In this document: piece by piece, positions 1 through 8,923 of the stretch
Layout of the letters: every line of letters starts with the position of its first letter
How positions within the stretch are numbered: the first letter of the stretch is position 1
NCBI GenBank assembly: GCA_026983775.1
Contig: JALSTK010000068.1
Span: 1 to 64,000, forward strand
Length of the DNA stretch: 64,000 nt
Reading direction: 5' to 3'
DNA from: Calditrichia bacterium
GTDB taxonomy: Bacteria; Calditrichota; Calditrichia; Calditrichales; Calditrichaceae
Notes under the pieces: generated by a model
Told to the model about the DNA's origin: nothing
Seen by the model: the letters and a program-made list of their open reading frames with translations, nothing else
Database searches by the model: none
Translations under genes and position numbers: made by a program

Positions 1-268
1 AACCGAATAATGTTACCGCAAAGCGGTAAAATAAACCAGGCCTTTCAATATATAGGATCTCCATGCTCTGTGTCCCAAATTCGACGCCTTCAGCGTCACG
101 CTCGCTTTTACCGCTTTACCACAGGCTCCGCCTGTGGCTACTTATATTCGTATCCTTCGGATACTATTTCTTTAAATACAAGATGAACGAAACCATAAAG
201 AATTGTTTCATTCCTTTTATCGGTCTTCAGTTAATATACGGCTTCACAAGAAACCCCGTAAAGCCGAA
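1..268 (+). repeat. Dispersed hairpin-rich repeat, copy A
   Basis: This is the first of three related copies; the others are at 1092-1261 (same strand) and 49311-49568 (inverted). Shared order: AACCGAATA start, palindrome TACCGC-AAA-GCGGTA (14-28), GACGC..GCGTC hairpin (83-97), CCACAGGC..GCCTGTGG hairpin (119-137), GTATCC-TTC-GGATAC hairpin (150-164), and an end related to CACAAGAACCCCGGTAGAGCC. The copy may extend left of the window. The 70-codon open frame across it is a by-product of the repeat. No transposase is visible. It could be a MITE-like or REP-like element or a structured RNA. Confidence 0.75.
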
Positions 269-1091
269 AAAATAATCCTCTTTTCCGGTCAAAGCTTATT
301 TTTGGTTCTATGGCATTTTGTGCGGGTAAGCTAATTATTAAATTTCACTATGATATCGATTTTTCAAATGAAAATCCTGCGGGGAATTCGGTTAATCATC
401 CGTCCCTGACGGGACGACCTCAAATACGCTCTTATCATTTCCCGCCAATAAATTGGCGGGCTAATCTCAGATTTTCCCTTTGGGAAAATGAGTACACAAT
501 CAAAAGATAACAGCCTTAAGTTGCCCAGGATCGTTTAACCGTAAACTCAATACTTTTTTACGTACCTTTAATTGTAACCTGAAATTCCAAAGTACAAATA
601 ACAAAAATCAAATAAATCCCAAAAAAACAAAAACTCAAATATCAAGCAACCATCATCCTTTGGATGACTATTAAATTTGGGATTTTGGCGCCATTGTTAT
701 TTGTTGCTTGTTTTTTGTGATTTCCAAAATATCACTTTAGCAAATACGGCTTTTAACCATCGCGCTCGTAGTAATCCGCACAATTCAACATAGAGCCTTT
801 TTTCACCTGACAAAATCCTGCCCACATTAAATGGCCGAGCCAAAAGAATACCGATTGGTTAACAAACAATCCCGGCAGGGATGTTTGCTATTAGCCCGGC
901 GATTTATCGCCGGGAAAGGGTAGACAAAAAAGTAGCATGTCCCGTCAGGGACATTTGAATAAACCTCGGGTGCAGTCTGTTAACCCATAGAGAAATCGCC
1001 CACTACCGGACGATCTGAAAAAACGGGAAATTTTATAAATTTAGTTTTTCATTACATTGAGTTCTTTATGCTAATTTCACTCCGTATACTT
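269..1091. repeat. Non-coding palindrome mosaic
   Basis: No credible gene is seen. The stretch contains a series of unrelated perfect inverted repeats with tiny loops: GTCCC-TGAC-GGGAC (402-415), CCCGCCAAT-AA-ATTGGCGGG (441-460), ATTTTCCC-TTT-GGGAAAAT (471-489), TCATCC-TTT-GGATGA (653-667), CCCGGCGAT-TT-ATCGCCGGG (895-914) and ATGTCCC-GTCA-GGGACAT (937-954). The GTCCC unit appears in two arrangements, at 402 and 938. None is followed by a good T-run, so they do not look like ordinary terminators. Confidence 0.6.
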
Positions 1092-1261
1092 TCCTTCAGC
1101 GTCGCGCTCGCTTTTACCGCATTACCACAGGCTCCGCCTGTGGCTACTTATATTCGTATCCTTCGGATACTTTTATTATTAGATGAAAAATGATCGAAGC
1201 AGTAAAATCATATTGTCAGTCTTTATTTAATAGATGACTTCACAAGAACCCCGGTAGAGCC
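1092..1261 (+). repeat. Dispersed hairpin-rich repeat, copy B (5'-truncated)
   Basis: It matches copy A from the CCTTCAGCGTC hairpin onward, with the same CCACAGGC and GTATCC hairpins. Its right half matches the inverted copy at 49311-49568 more closely than copy A, sharing for example CAGTAAAATCATATTGTC and the end CCCCGGTAGAGCC. The left third (TACCGC palindrome) is missing. From 1262 to about 1600 I see no further recognisable feature; the 63-codon frame at 1354-1545 has no family resemblance. Confidence 0.7.
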
Positions 1262-1612
1262 AAAACTACAGCACATCCGGATAATTTTTGTTCCGAAGGA
1301 CTGATCCGTATCACAGTCCGGCCTCTAAGTTAGCGAGAGAATAGCAGGCCGGTATGCGCTTCACCAAAGAGGAGCGCTACCGGATGAACCGCTGCCCGGT
1401 AATGCAGGCAAGGGGATTTTTCATAAAGAATATTCCAAATCTGAAAACGGAAATAATTTCCCCTTTCAAGCAATCTTTACTTGTCCTTTTAAATAAAGTT
1501 GTTCTTTTGTTGCTACACCCTCCTTGCACTGTAAACCATAAATAATAGATTTTTAACGACTTAACATTATGATTGATTCTTTGAAAAACATCAAATACAG
1601 CGTATAAATCTC

Positions 1613-1628
1613 TGGCACGTAATTTGTC
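1613..1628 (+). promoter_or_regulatory. Possible sigma-54 promoter before fliP
   Basis: TGGCAC, five bases, TTGTC lies 30 bases before the fliP ATG. The -24 half is perfect. The -12 half has GT where GC is usual, which weakens it. The position, directly before the first gene of the export operon and after 1.6 kb of non-coding DNA, fits a flagellar promoter. Compare the better site at 11452. Confidence 0.45.
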
Positions 1629-1657
1629 ATTATCTGAGGCACATAATTACGAGTAAA

Positions 1658-2416
1658 ATGATGAAAAATAAAAAAGTCTTTAGAATTTTAGTGATTATTC
1701 TTTTGGCAGTGTTTGTCGTTCCTGCTTGGGTCGATGCTCAATCGGCATTACCTAAGATCAGTATCGGGGTAAGTAAATCGAACAGTCCTGCCGATTTGGT
1801 TCCGACTATGCAGATTTTATTCATGATCACGATTTTAAGTCTGGCACCGTCGATCCTGATTATGATGACCTCTTTTACGCGCATTGTGGTGGTCTTTCAT
1901 TTTCTGCGACAAAGTATGGCCACGCAAAATGTTCCTTCCAATCAGATACTGGTGGGTCTGGCCCTCTTTTTGACTTTTTTTGTCATGAAACCGGTTATTG
2001 ATCAGGTAAATAGTCAGGCTTTGCAACCTTATCTTCATAAACAAATTACTCAACAGGAAGCTCTGGACCGGGCCAGTAAGCCGGTTAAGGCTTTTATGCT
2101 GAAACAGACCCGGCGAAAGGATCTGAAATTATTCATTGATCTGCGGGGAGGTGACAAACCGAAAACGGCCGCCGATGTATCGCTTTCTACCTTAATTCCC
2201 GCCTTTATTATCAGTGAATTAAAAACCGCATTTCAAATCGGGTTTTTACTATATCTGCCCATGTTGCTTATCGATCTGGTAGTCGGCAGCGTGCTGCTCT
2301 CCATGGGTATGATGATGTTGCCACCGGTTATGATCGCCATGCCTTTTAAGCTGTTGCTCTTCGTACTGGTGGACGGATGGTATTTGATTGTCGAATCATT
2401 AATTCGGGGATTTTAA
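1658..2416 (+). CDS. fliP: Flagellar type III export protein FliP
   Basis: FliP is a core subunit of the FliPQR export gate in the inner membrane at the base of the flagellum. The 252-residue protein starts with a cleavable signal peptide (about residues 1-28, ending in VDAQ). It has the family's first membrane block with the MTSFTRIVVVFHFLR motif, a central hydrophilic part, and two C-terminal membrane helices. Length and layout are normal for FliP. It heads an operon in which fliQ follows with a 2-base gap. No fliO, fliM or fliN lies upstream in the window, so those must be encoded elsewhere. Confidence 0.97.
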   Translation: MMKNKKVFRILVIILLAVFVVPAWVDAQSALPKISIGVSKSNSPADLVPTMQILFMITILSLAPSILIMMTSFTRIVVVFHFLRQSMATQNVPSNQILVGLALFLTFFVMKPVIDQVNSQALQPYLHKQITQQEALDRASKPVKAFMLKQTRRKDLKLFIDLRGGDKPKTAADVSLSTLIPAFIISELKTAFQIGFLLYLPMLLIDLVVGSVLLSMGMMMLPPVMIAMPFKLLLFVLVDGWYLIVESLIRGF

Positions 2417-2418
2417 TC

Positions 2419-2688
2419 ATGACCACAGATTTTGTTGTTTATATTGGCCGCGAGGCTCTGATGACGACTATGTATATTCTGCTGCCTATCCTGGGAACAG
2501 GGATGATCATCGGATTGCTGATCGGGGTTTTCCAGGCGACGACTCAGATCAATGAAATGACTCTGACCTTTGTACCCAAGATCGTAATCGTCTTTTTGGT
2601 TATTTTTTTATTGATGCCCTGGTTTCTTGATCTATTGTTGGGCTTCACAACGGAAATTTTTAATTTTATTGCAACCATGCCTCATTGA
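2419..2688 (+). CDS. fliQ: Flagellar type III export protein FliQ
   Basis: This small 89-residue protein has two membrane helices and joins FliP and FliR in the export gate. The ATG at 2419 (MTTDFVV) is chosen because it gives the standard FliQ length; the frame is open further upstream, but that would overlap fliP. The middle shows the typical FQATTQINEMTLTFVPK loop between the helices. It is translationally coupled to fliP and fliR. Confidence 0.96.
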   Translation: MTTDFVVYIGREALMTTMYILLPILGTGMIIGLLIGVFQATTQINEMTLTFVPKIVIVFLVIFLLMPWFLDLLLGFTTEIFNFIATMPH

Positions 2689-2690
2689 TT

Positions 2691-3470
2691 ATGTATGAAC
2701 TGATTGACAAAATAAGCCTCAATCTCCCGGTTTATCTGCTGGTATTCAGCCGCATGTCGGCTATGATCGCCACTTTACCCATCATAGGCTATGCCGTGGT
2801 CTCGGTGAAAATACGTATTGCTTTGAGTATTCTGTTGACCCTCATCGTTTCACCCCTGTTAATTAGTGGATTCCATACGACTTATACGACCTTTTTACCT
2901 TTTGTTGTGGCCATTATGGGGGAAGTATTCACCGGTATGTTGATTGGGTACGGGGCACGGCTGGTTTTTGAAGCCTTCTCTGTAGCCGGAGCATTTGTCG
3001 GTTATCAAATGGGTATGGCCATTATGAATGTCTTTGATCCCAGCACCCAGAATCAGCAACCGATTATCGGTAATTTTTGGTTGCTGATCATCGTTATATT
3101 TTTTCTGGTTACGAACGGACACTATTTTTTGATAGAAACCCTGTTTCAGAATTTCCAATTGATTCATCTCGGTGGGGAAACTTTCCGGCCTGAGATCGGC
3201 AGGACTTTTGTGAACGGGGGGCGGATTATATATGATATGGCATTGCGTTTTGCAGCGCCGACTATGGTCTTTCTCCTGGTTACCGATGTGGCGATTGCCT
3301 TCATGGCCCGGGTTATGCCGCAGTTGAACATCTTTTTCATCAGCCTTCCCCTTAAGATTGGGGCGGGTATTTTTTTGTTGATTTTTTCTTTGCAGATCTT
3401 TCAGTCTTTGTTCGGCTATGTGAATGATCAGATGCAAACATTTGTAACCACGATCGTGAGGAGTTTGTAG
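2691..3470 (+). CDS. fliR: Flagellar type III export protein FliR
   Basis: FliR is the third export-gate subunit and caps the FliP5Q4R1 assembly. The protein has 259 residues and about six hydrophobic segments, and shows the family features MSAMIATLPIIG near the start and PQLNIFFISLPLKI near the end. The ATG at 2691 lies two bases after the fliQ stop; a TTG at 2685, overlapping fliQ, would add two residues. It is followed after three bases by flhB. Confidence 0.96.
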   Translation: MYELIDKISLNLPVYLLVFSRMSAMIATLPIIGYAVVSVKIRIALSILLTLIVSPLLISGFHTTYTTFLPFVVAIMGEVFTGMLIGYGARLVFEAFSVAGAFVGYQMGMAIMNVFDPSTQNQQPIIGNFWLLIIVIFFLVTNGHYFLIETLFQNFQLIHLGGETFRPEIGRTFVNGGRIIYDMALRFAAPTMVFLLVTDVAIAFMARVMPQLNIFFISLPLKIGAGIFLLIFSLQIFQSLFGYVNDQMQTFVTTIVRSL

Positions 3471-3473
3471 GTT

Positions 3474-4565
3474 ATGGCTGACGATGCCCAGGATAAAACA
3501 GAACAACCTACCGCGAAGCGGCGCGAGGACGCCAAAGATAAAGGCCAGGTGGCCAAGAGTCAGGAGCTGAATGCGGTAGCTGTTTTAATCAGTGCGATTC
3601 TGGCCTTCAAAGCCAGCTCATCTTTTTTCGGGCATGTTCTGAATAATTTTATGATCACCACCTACCACGAATCTTCCAATATGCAACTGACGGTTCAGAG
3701 CCTTCCGGGTCAAATGATCGGATTCATGAAAGTTTTTGCTGCCCTGGTCCTGCCGGTAATGGGTTTTATTTTAATTGCAGCGGTTGTGAGTAACGTCGCA
3801 CAGATAAAATTCATCATCGCCAAAAAAGCGATCAATCCCGATTTCAAAAAGATAAACCCTTTATCCGGTCTGAAAAATATGTTTTCTTCCCGTTCTTTGG
3901 TGGAATTGGTGAAGGGTATTTTAAAAATATTGATTTTGGCAGTGATCAGCTATTATGTATTAAATAAATACAGGTATGAGTTCCTGATTCTGCCGCATCG
4001 CACGGTGGGAGAGATCGTTTCATTTTTAGGGCAGGTAATCTATGATCTCTCATTTAAAGTTATTCTTGCTTTGCTGGTCATGGCTTTTGCCGATTTCGGT
4101 TATCAGCGCTATAAACATGAAAAGAGCCTGAAAATGAGTAAGGAAGAGGTAAAAGAGGAGACCAAACAATATGAGGGTGATCCGCATGTGAAATCAAAAA
4201 TTCGGTCTAAACAAAAGGAAGTGGCTTTTCGTCGTATGATGCAGGAAGTACCGGAAGCAACCGTGGTTGTCACCAACCCGACGCATTTAGCCATTGCCTT
4301 GAAGTACGAGCCCACCAGTAATATGGATGCTCCCAAGGTCGTTGCCAAGGGTAAATTAAAGGTAGCGGAAAGGATAAAACGGATTGCCCATGACAATGGA
4401 GTTCCGGTGGTAGAAAACAAGCCCCTGGCCAGAAGTCTGTATGAAATTTGTGAAATAGGGATGGAAATCCCGGTAGAATTTTACCAGGCGGTTGCGGAAA
4501 TCTTAAGCCAGATCTATCAGAACGATCCCCGGAATCTGCCTCGTTTAGGAGAAGTAAATGGATGA
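3474..4565 (+). CDS. flhB: Flagellar export switch protein FlhB
   Basis: FlhB is the export-gate component that switches substrate class from rod/hook to filament when its cytoplasmic domain cleaves itself. The 363-residue protein has a charged N terminus (DKTEQPTAKRREDAK), four membrane helices and a cytoplasmic domain. The self-cleavage motif NPTH is intact at residues 268-271, followed by the expected hydrophobic strand. The stop overlaps the flhA start by eight bases. Confidence 0.97.
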   Translation: MADDAQDKTEQPTAKRREDAKDKGQVAKSQELNAVAVLISAILAFKASSSFFGHVLNNFMITTYHESSNMQLTVQSLPGQMIGFMKVFAALVLPVMGFILIAAVVSNVAQIKFIIAKKAINPDFKKINPLSGLKNMFSSRSLVELVKGILKILILAVISYYVLNKYRYEFLILPHRTVGEIVSFLGQVIYDLSFKVILALLVMAFADFGYQRYKHEKSLKMSKEEVKEETKQYEGDPHVKSKIRSKQKEVAFRRMMQEVPEATVVVTNPTHLAIALKYEPTSNMDAPKVVAKGKLKVAERIKRIAHDNGVPVVENKPLARSLYEICEIGMEIPVEFYQAVAEILSQIYQNDPRNLPRLGEVNG

Positions 4566-6636
4566 TAAATTAACCAATTCTACCTTAAATCGTATTTCCC
4601 GCAACAGCGGCATTCTTTTAGTCGGTGGTGTGGTGCTCATTTTGATTGTCATGGTCATCCCCATGCCCAGCTTTATTTTGGACATGTTGCTGGCTATGAA
4701 TATCACCAGTGCCCTGGTCGTTTTGTTTGTTACTCTTTTCGTGATGCGCCCTCTCGATTTTTCAGTATTTCCCGGATTATTGTTGATTTTAACGTTATTC
4801 AGGCTTTCATTGAATATTTCTTCGACCCGCCTTATTCTGAGTCAGGGCTATGCCGGGGAAATCATCGAAGCTTTCGGCTCGTTTGTGGTTCAGGGCAATT
4901 ATGTGGTTGGAACGGTTATTTTCCTGATCCTGGTGATCATCAATTTTGTGGTAATTACCAAAGGGGCAACCCGTATTGCAGAAGTTTCGGCCCGTTTTAC
5001 TTTGGATGCCATGCCCGGAAAACAGATGTCGATTGATGCCGATCTGAATGCCGGATTGATCGATGATCTGGAAGCACAACGCCGCAGGGAAGAGATATCC
5101 AGAGAAGCCGATTTTTACGGGGCTATGGATGGTGCCAGTAAATTTGTGCGTGGCGACGCCATTGCCGGCCTACTCATTACTTTTGTCAATATTATCGGCG
5201 GATTGCTGATTGGTACCCTGCAAAGAGGTATGCCGGTAGGCGATGCCGCTTCCACTTATACGTTGCTGACCATAGGTGACGGCCTGGTTTCCCAGATTCC
5301 GGCTTTAATCGTATCCGTGGCAGCCGGTATGGTCATTACCCGTGCTTCTTCGCAATCGAATAGTATGGGCACGGAGATCGCCAGCCAGTTGATCGGTCAG
5401 CCCAAAGCAATATTTGCCTCGGCCGGAGTGGTGGCCTTATTGGGCATTATGCCCGGTTTGCCGTTTCTGCCTTTTATCGTAATGTCCGGGCTGATGGTCG
5501 CCGTGGCCCGTCAGGTGAGAAAGGTAGAAGCGGAAGAACGTGAGCAGCAGGCTATTGCCGAGGAAGTGGAAGAAGTGGAACCGATCGAACGCATTGAAGA
5601 ATTTTTACATCCGGATCCATTTGAAATTGAATTGGGTTATGGTTTGATCCCCCTGGTAGATGAACAGCAGGGCGGGAATCTGTTAAAAAGGATTACAACC
5701 ATCCGTAAGAGTCTGGCTATCGATATGGGTGTACTCGTACCGCCAATCCGTATCCGTGATAATATTCAGCTCAGTGCCAATGATTATGTATTTAAAATCT
5801 ACGGTGTGGAATTGGCACGGGGTCAGGTCATGATGGACCACTATATGGTGGTCAATCCGGATGATACCTTAGAGCTTCAGGGCATTAAAATGACCGAACC
5901 CACTTTTGGTCTGCCCGCTATCTGGGTAAATCCCAGGGAAAAAGAAAAGGCGGAACTGGCAGGAAATACGGTGGTAGAGGCGCCTGCGGTCATCGCTACA
6001 CATTTAATGGAGGTATTGAAAGCCAATTGCTTCAAGTTACTGGATCGTCAGGAAACCCAACGCATGCTGGACCATCTCAAAGAGACCCATGCTGCCCTGG
6101 TGGAGGGTCTTGTCCCGGATGTGGTCTCCCTGGGAACGATTCGTTCCGTACTGAAAAATCTCTTACGGGAAAAAATACCTATCCGTAATTTGGTAACCAT
6201 CCTGGAAACCATAGCAGATTATGCACCTTTTACTAAGGATGCGGACGTTTTGACCGAATATGCAAGAACAGCACTTGGAGAAACGATTACGGACCTGTTA
6301 AAGGCGGAAGACGGACGGGTTACGGTTTCCATGCTCGAACCCCGTTTGGAAGATCATATTATGCAGGTTATTAGCAATAATAATGTGCATTTACAAAATC
6401 TGGGTTTTTCTCCGCAACAGGTGAATGCGCTGTTTGAAAACATGGCAGCAAAAATTGAGGAAATATCCAATTTAGGGGTACGACCTATCATCCTGGTTTC
6501 GCCGCAAATTCGTCGGGCGGTACGTAAATTCATCGAATCCGTATTTCCCAATGTATTCGTTATCTCCTATTCAGAACTAACAACCGACACGGAACTAAAA
6601 TCAGTAGGAGTTATAAAATATCCAGATGAAAGTTAA
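4558..6636 (+). CDS. flhA: Flagellar export protein FlhA
   Basis: FlhA is the large export-gate protein; its cytoplasmic ring docks chaperone-substrate complexes. It is 692 residues long: an N-terminal membrane half of about eight helices (to roughly residue 325) containing the FHIPEP-type signature region near RFTLDAMPGKQMSIDADLN, then a soluble domain ending with the conserved ISYSEL region. Length is typical. It overlaps flhB at its start and flhF at its end. Confidence 0.97.
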   Translation: MDDKLTNSTLNRISRNSGILLVGGVVLILIVMVIPMPSFILDMLLAMNITSALVVLFVTLFVMRPLDFSVFPGLLLILTLFRLSLNISSTRLILSQGYAGEIIEAFGSFVVQGNYVVGTVIFLILVIINFVVITKGATRIAEVSARFTLDAMPGKQMSIDADLNAGLIDDLEAQRRREEISREADFYGAMDGASKFVRGDAIAGLLITFVNIIGGLLIGTLQRGMPVGDAASTYTLLTIGDGLVSQIPALIVSVAAGMVITRASSQSNSMGTEIASQLIGQPKAIFASAGVVALLGIMPGLPFLPFIVMSGLMVAVARQVRKVEAEEREQQAIAEEVEEVEPIERIEEFLHPDPFEIELGYGLIPLVDEQQGGNLLKRITTIRKSLAIDMGVLVPPIRIRDNIQLSANDYVFKIYGVELARGQVMMDHYMVVNPDDTLELQGIKMTEPTFGLPAIWVNPREKEKAELAGNTVVEAPAVIATHLMEVLKANCFKLLDRQETQRMLDHLKETHAALVEGLVPDVVSLGTIRSVLKNLLREKIPIRNLVTILETIADYAPFTKDADVLTEYARTALGETITDLLKAEDGRVTVSMLEPRLEDHIMQVISNNNVHLQNLGFSPQQVNALFENMAAKIEEISNLGVRPIILVSPQIRRAVRKFIESVFPNVFVISYSELTTDTELKSVGVIKYPDES

Positions 6637-7810
6637 GTCATATACAGGCCGCTCTTTGCCGGAAGCAATTCTGAAAGCCAAACAGGAATTTGGAGATAAT
6701 GTTATTTTGCTCGAATCGAAAGAGATCAGCCCCGGACGTACAAAAAACAAACAGGGCTTGGTTGAGATCACCGTTTCGATTGACGAACGAACACCGCCAA
6801 CCCGACCCTGGTCTCCCCCGGTCGTTTCGTCCCATTCTGCCCAGGCAACCGGGGGGAAATCAGAACAGAAAGCCGGAAACGATTTCAATAAGGTTATCAG
6901 CGATATTCTGGCCCGTAAACCCAAAGAAATAAGCCAGGAAAAGAAGATTCTGGATGAATTATCCGAACTTCGACAGGAGATTAAACAACTTAATCAAGGG
7001 AAGGAAGAACAAAGCAATCAGGTTTTCCCCGAAGCTTATCGGCGAATTCTGGATCACATGAAAGAAAAAGGTTTGGGTGAGGAAATCGCCGAAATGGTTA
7101 TTAAACGGGCATACCAGTTCGCTGAAAAAGGACCGGAAGCCACTGACAAAGAGATTATTCGGGCTTGTAAAAATGAGATGCGTTATTTGTTCAAACCTTT
7201 TGATCTGTCTTCGGGAATATCGCTTAACGGACCGAGAATTATTTTGCTGGTAGGAGCCACCGGTGTCGGTAAAACCACCATGGCCATGAAGCTGGCAGCT
7301 CACCCCAAGATCTTCGGTAAGAAAGAAGTGGCCATCGTTTCAACGGATCCATACGGTCCCTCGGAAGCATTGAAGGCTTTTTCCAAAATGAACGGTACCA
7401 CAATTCTGGAAAAAAAGCGCTTGGATGAGTTACAGGAAGTTCTGGAAAAATTAAATAAATATGATGTGGTGCTGGTCGATACACCGGGCCAAAGCCCTTT
7501 TGCCTCTCATTATTTCAGTAAGATGGAAGAGTATGTAAAGATATTAAATCCCACCGATATCTTTCTGGTGATTAGTATGAGCAATGACCTGAAAGATTTA
7601 TTTCTTTCCTCAGCCTTCTTCCTGCTACTCAAACCGAATGGTATCGTACTGACCAAATTCGATGAAACAAAGCAGGCGGGAAAGGTATTTCCGATCATTA
7701 AGGAACTGAATTTGCCGGTAGCAGCTATGAGTGAAGGAAAAAGAATCTTTATCGATATTCTACCCGGAAATGTAAACTTCGTAATTGAACGGATTTTTGA
7801 AAGAGGATAA
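6626..7810 (+). CDS. flhF: Flagellar SRP-like GTPase FlhF
   Basis: FlhF is an SRP-family GTPase that sets where and how many flagella are built. The first 25 residues match the FlhF start (MKVKSYTGRSLPEAILKAK). A variable linker follows, then the NG domain: P-loop GATGVGKT at 210-217, switch motif DPYGPSEAL where DTYRxxAxxQL is usual, DTPGQ where DTAGR is usual, and guanine specificity TKFDE. The switch and G3 changes are noticeable but keep the acidic residues. It starts inside the end of flhA and leads into its partner flhG. Confidence 0.93.
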   Translation: MKVKSYTGRSLPEAILKAKQEFGDNVILLESKEISPGRTKNKQGLVEITVSIDERTPPTRPWSPPVVSSHSAQATGGKSEQKAGNDFNKVISDILARKPKEISQEKKILDELSELRQEIKQLNQGKEEQSNQVFPEAYRRILDHMKEKGLGEEIAEMVIKRAYQFAEKGPEATDKEIIRACKNEMRYLFKPFDLSSGISLNGPRIILLVGATGVGKTTMAMKLAAHPKIFGKKEVAIVSTDPYGPSEALKAFSKMNGTTILEKKRLDELQEVLEKLNKYDVVLVDTPGQSPFASHYFSKMEEYVKILNPTDIFLVISMSNDLKDLFLSSAFFLLLKPNGIVLTKFDETKQAGKVFPIIKELNLPVAAMSEGKRIFIDILPGNVNFVIERIFERG

Positions 7811-7817
7811 AAGACAA

Positions 7818-8696
7818 GTGGTTTTGAATATGACCAGGGCCGGTCACAATGAAAAGGTGATACAAAAAAATGTCAAGCAGACTCAGATAATCGCTGTCAC
7901 CAGTGGTAAGGGGGGAGTCGGTAAATCCACTATCAGTGTAAATATGGCCCTCAGTCTGCAGGAATTAAATAAAAAGGTTTTGCTGATTGACGCCGATATT
8001 CATTTAGGGAATGTAGATCTGATCCTGGGCCTGCGTCCTCAATATACAATGGAAGATGTCATGGTAAATGACACACCGTTACATGAAATAATCTTACATG
8101 GTCCGCGCCGTCTGGATATTTTGCCGGCATCTTCGGCTTCCATGGATATTATCGAGACGGAAGACCTGTTTTTAAGAAAGCTTTCTCAGGCCTTTGCCGG
8201 GTTCGCTTTTAATTATGATTATATCATTATTGATACGGGAGCGGGTATTGCCCGGAATGTGCTTGCGTTTTTACTCGGTGCGGATAAGATCGTCGTTGTT
8301 CTCACCCCGGATCCGGCTTCGATTACGGACGCCTATGCTGTGATTAAGGTTGTCCGCAGTGTGAATAAGGATATACCTGTTTTCATGGTAGCCAATATGG
8401 TAAATTCTGCTGACGAAGGAGAAATCCTTTTTAAAAAAATGAATTTAATGGTTCAAAAGTTTCTGAACGGTAGAATTATTTTGGGTGGATCGATTCTTAA
8501 GGATGATATGGTAACGAGATCGGTGAAGACACAACAACCCTTTGTGCTTGCCTATCCCAATGGCAGTGCATCCAATGCCATAAAAATACTCAACCGAAGA
8601 GTGCTTCATGGCCATTCCATTCAAAATCCTAAAGGAAACAATCTTTTTGACCGATTAAGAAACAATAAGAAGATTCAATTCGAATGGAATCTATGA
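7818..8696 (+). CDS. flhG: MinD-like flagellar number regulator FlhG (YlxH/FleN)
   Basis: FlhG is a ParA/MinD-type ATPase that restrains FlhF and so limits flagellar number. The deviant Walker A SGKGGVGKST, the DADIHLGNVD box and the TPDPASITDAYA segment are all present. The start is unsettled: TTG 7785, GTG 7818, TTG 7824 and ATG 7830 share the frame. GTG 7818 sits best behind the AGAGG at 7802-7806. A C-terminal tail of about 35 residues, including RVLHGHSIQNPKGNNL, follows the ATPase fold. It overlaps the next gene by ATGA. Confidence 0.93.
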   Translation: MVLNMTRAGHNEKVIQKNVKQTQIIAVTSGKGGVGKSTISVNMALSLQELNKKVLLIDADIHLGNVDLILGLRPQYTMEDVMVNDTPLHEIILHGPRRLDILPASSASMDIIETEDLFLRKLSQAFAGFAFNYDYIIIDTGAGIARNVLAFLLGADKIVVVLTPDPASITDAYAVIKVVRSVNKDIPVFMVANMVNSADEGEILFKKMNLMVQKFLNGRIILGGSILKDDMVTRSVKTQQPFVLAYPNGSASNAIKILNRRVLHGHSIQNPKGNNLFDRLRNNKKIQFEWNL

Positions 8697-8923
8697 AAAA
8701 ACTGATCGGACGATTTTCCTTATTTATTTCCGTGTTGGCCTTTGTGACCTGTATGCTAAACGGCATCTCGATCGGTACCAGTTTACTGCGTAGTTTTATG
8801 GTCTACATCGGCATGATATTTCTATTTGTAGTGAGTCTTAAAATATTGAGATGGGGATTGCTTCTGGCAGGCAGGCCAAAGGCAAGTCAGAACGAGACGG
8901 TCATGGAGACCAAGACTAACTGA
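8693..8923 (+). CDS. Small two-helix membrane protein in the flagellar operon
   Basis: The 76-residue product starts MKKLIGRF and shows two hydrophobic stretches (about residues 6-26 and 35-58) and a polar tail. The ATG at 8693 overlaps the flhG stop as ATGA; an ATG at 8684 would add three residues. Its stop overlaps the fliA start. I do not recognise a named family. Tight coupling between flhG and fliA suggests a flagellar or regulatory membrane role, but that is inference from position only. Confidence 0.75.
   Translation: MKKLIGRFSLFISVLAFVTCMLNGISIGTSLLRSFMVYIGMIFLFVVSLKILRWGLLLAGRPKASQNETVMETKTN

Noticed and set aside
63-510. Open frames of 70 and 66 codons in the left region
   Set aside because: They run through repeat hairpins that are equally open in other frames and copies; no ribosome site or family match.
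1354-1545. 63-codon frame before fliP
   Set aside because: Low-complexity hydrophobic tail, no family resemblance, no convincing ribosome site.
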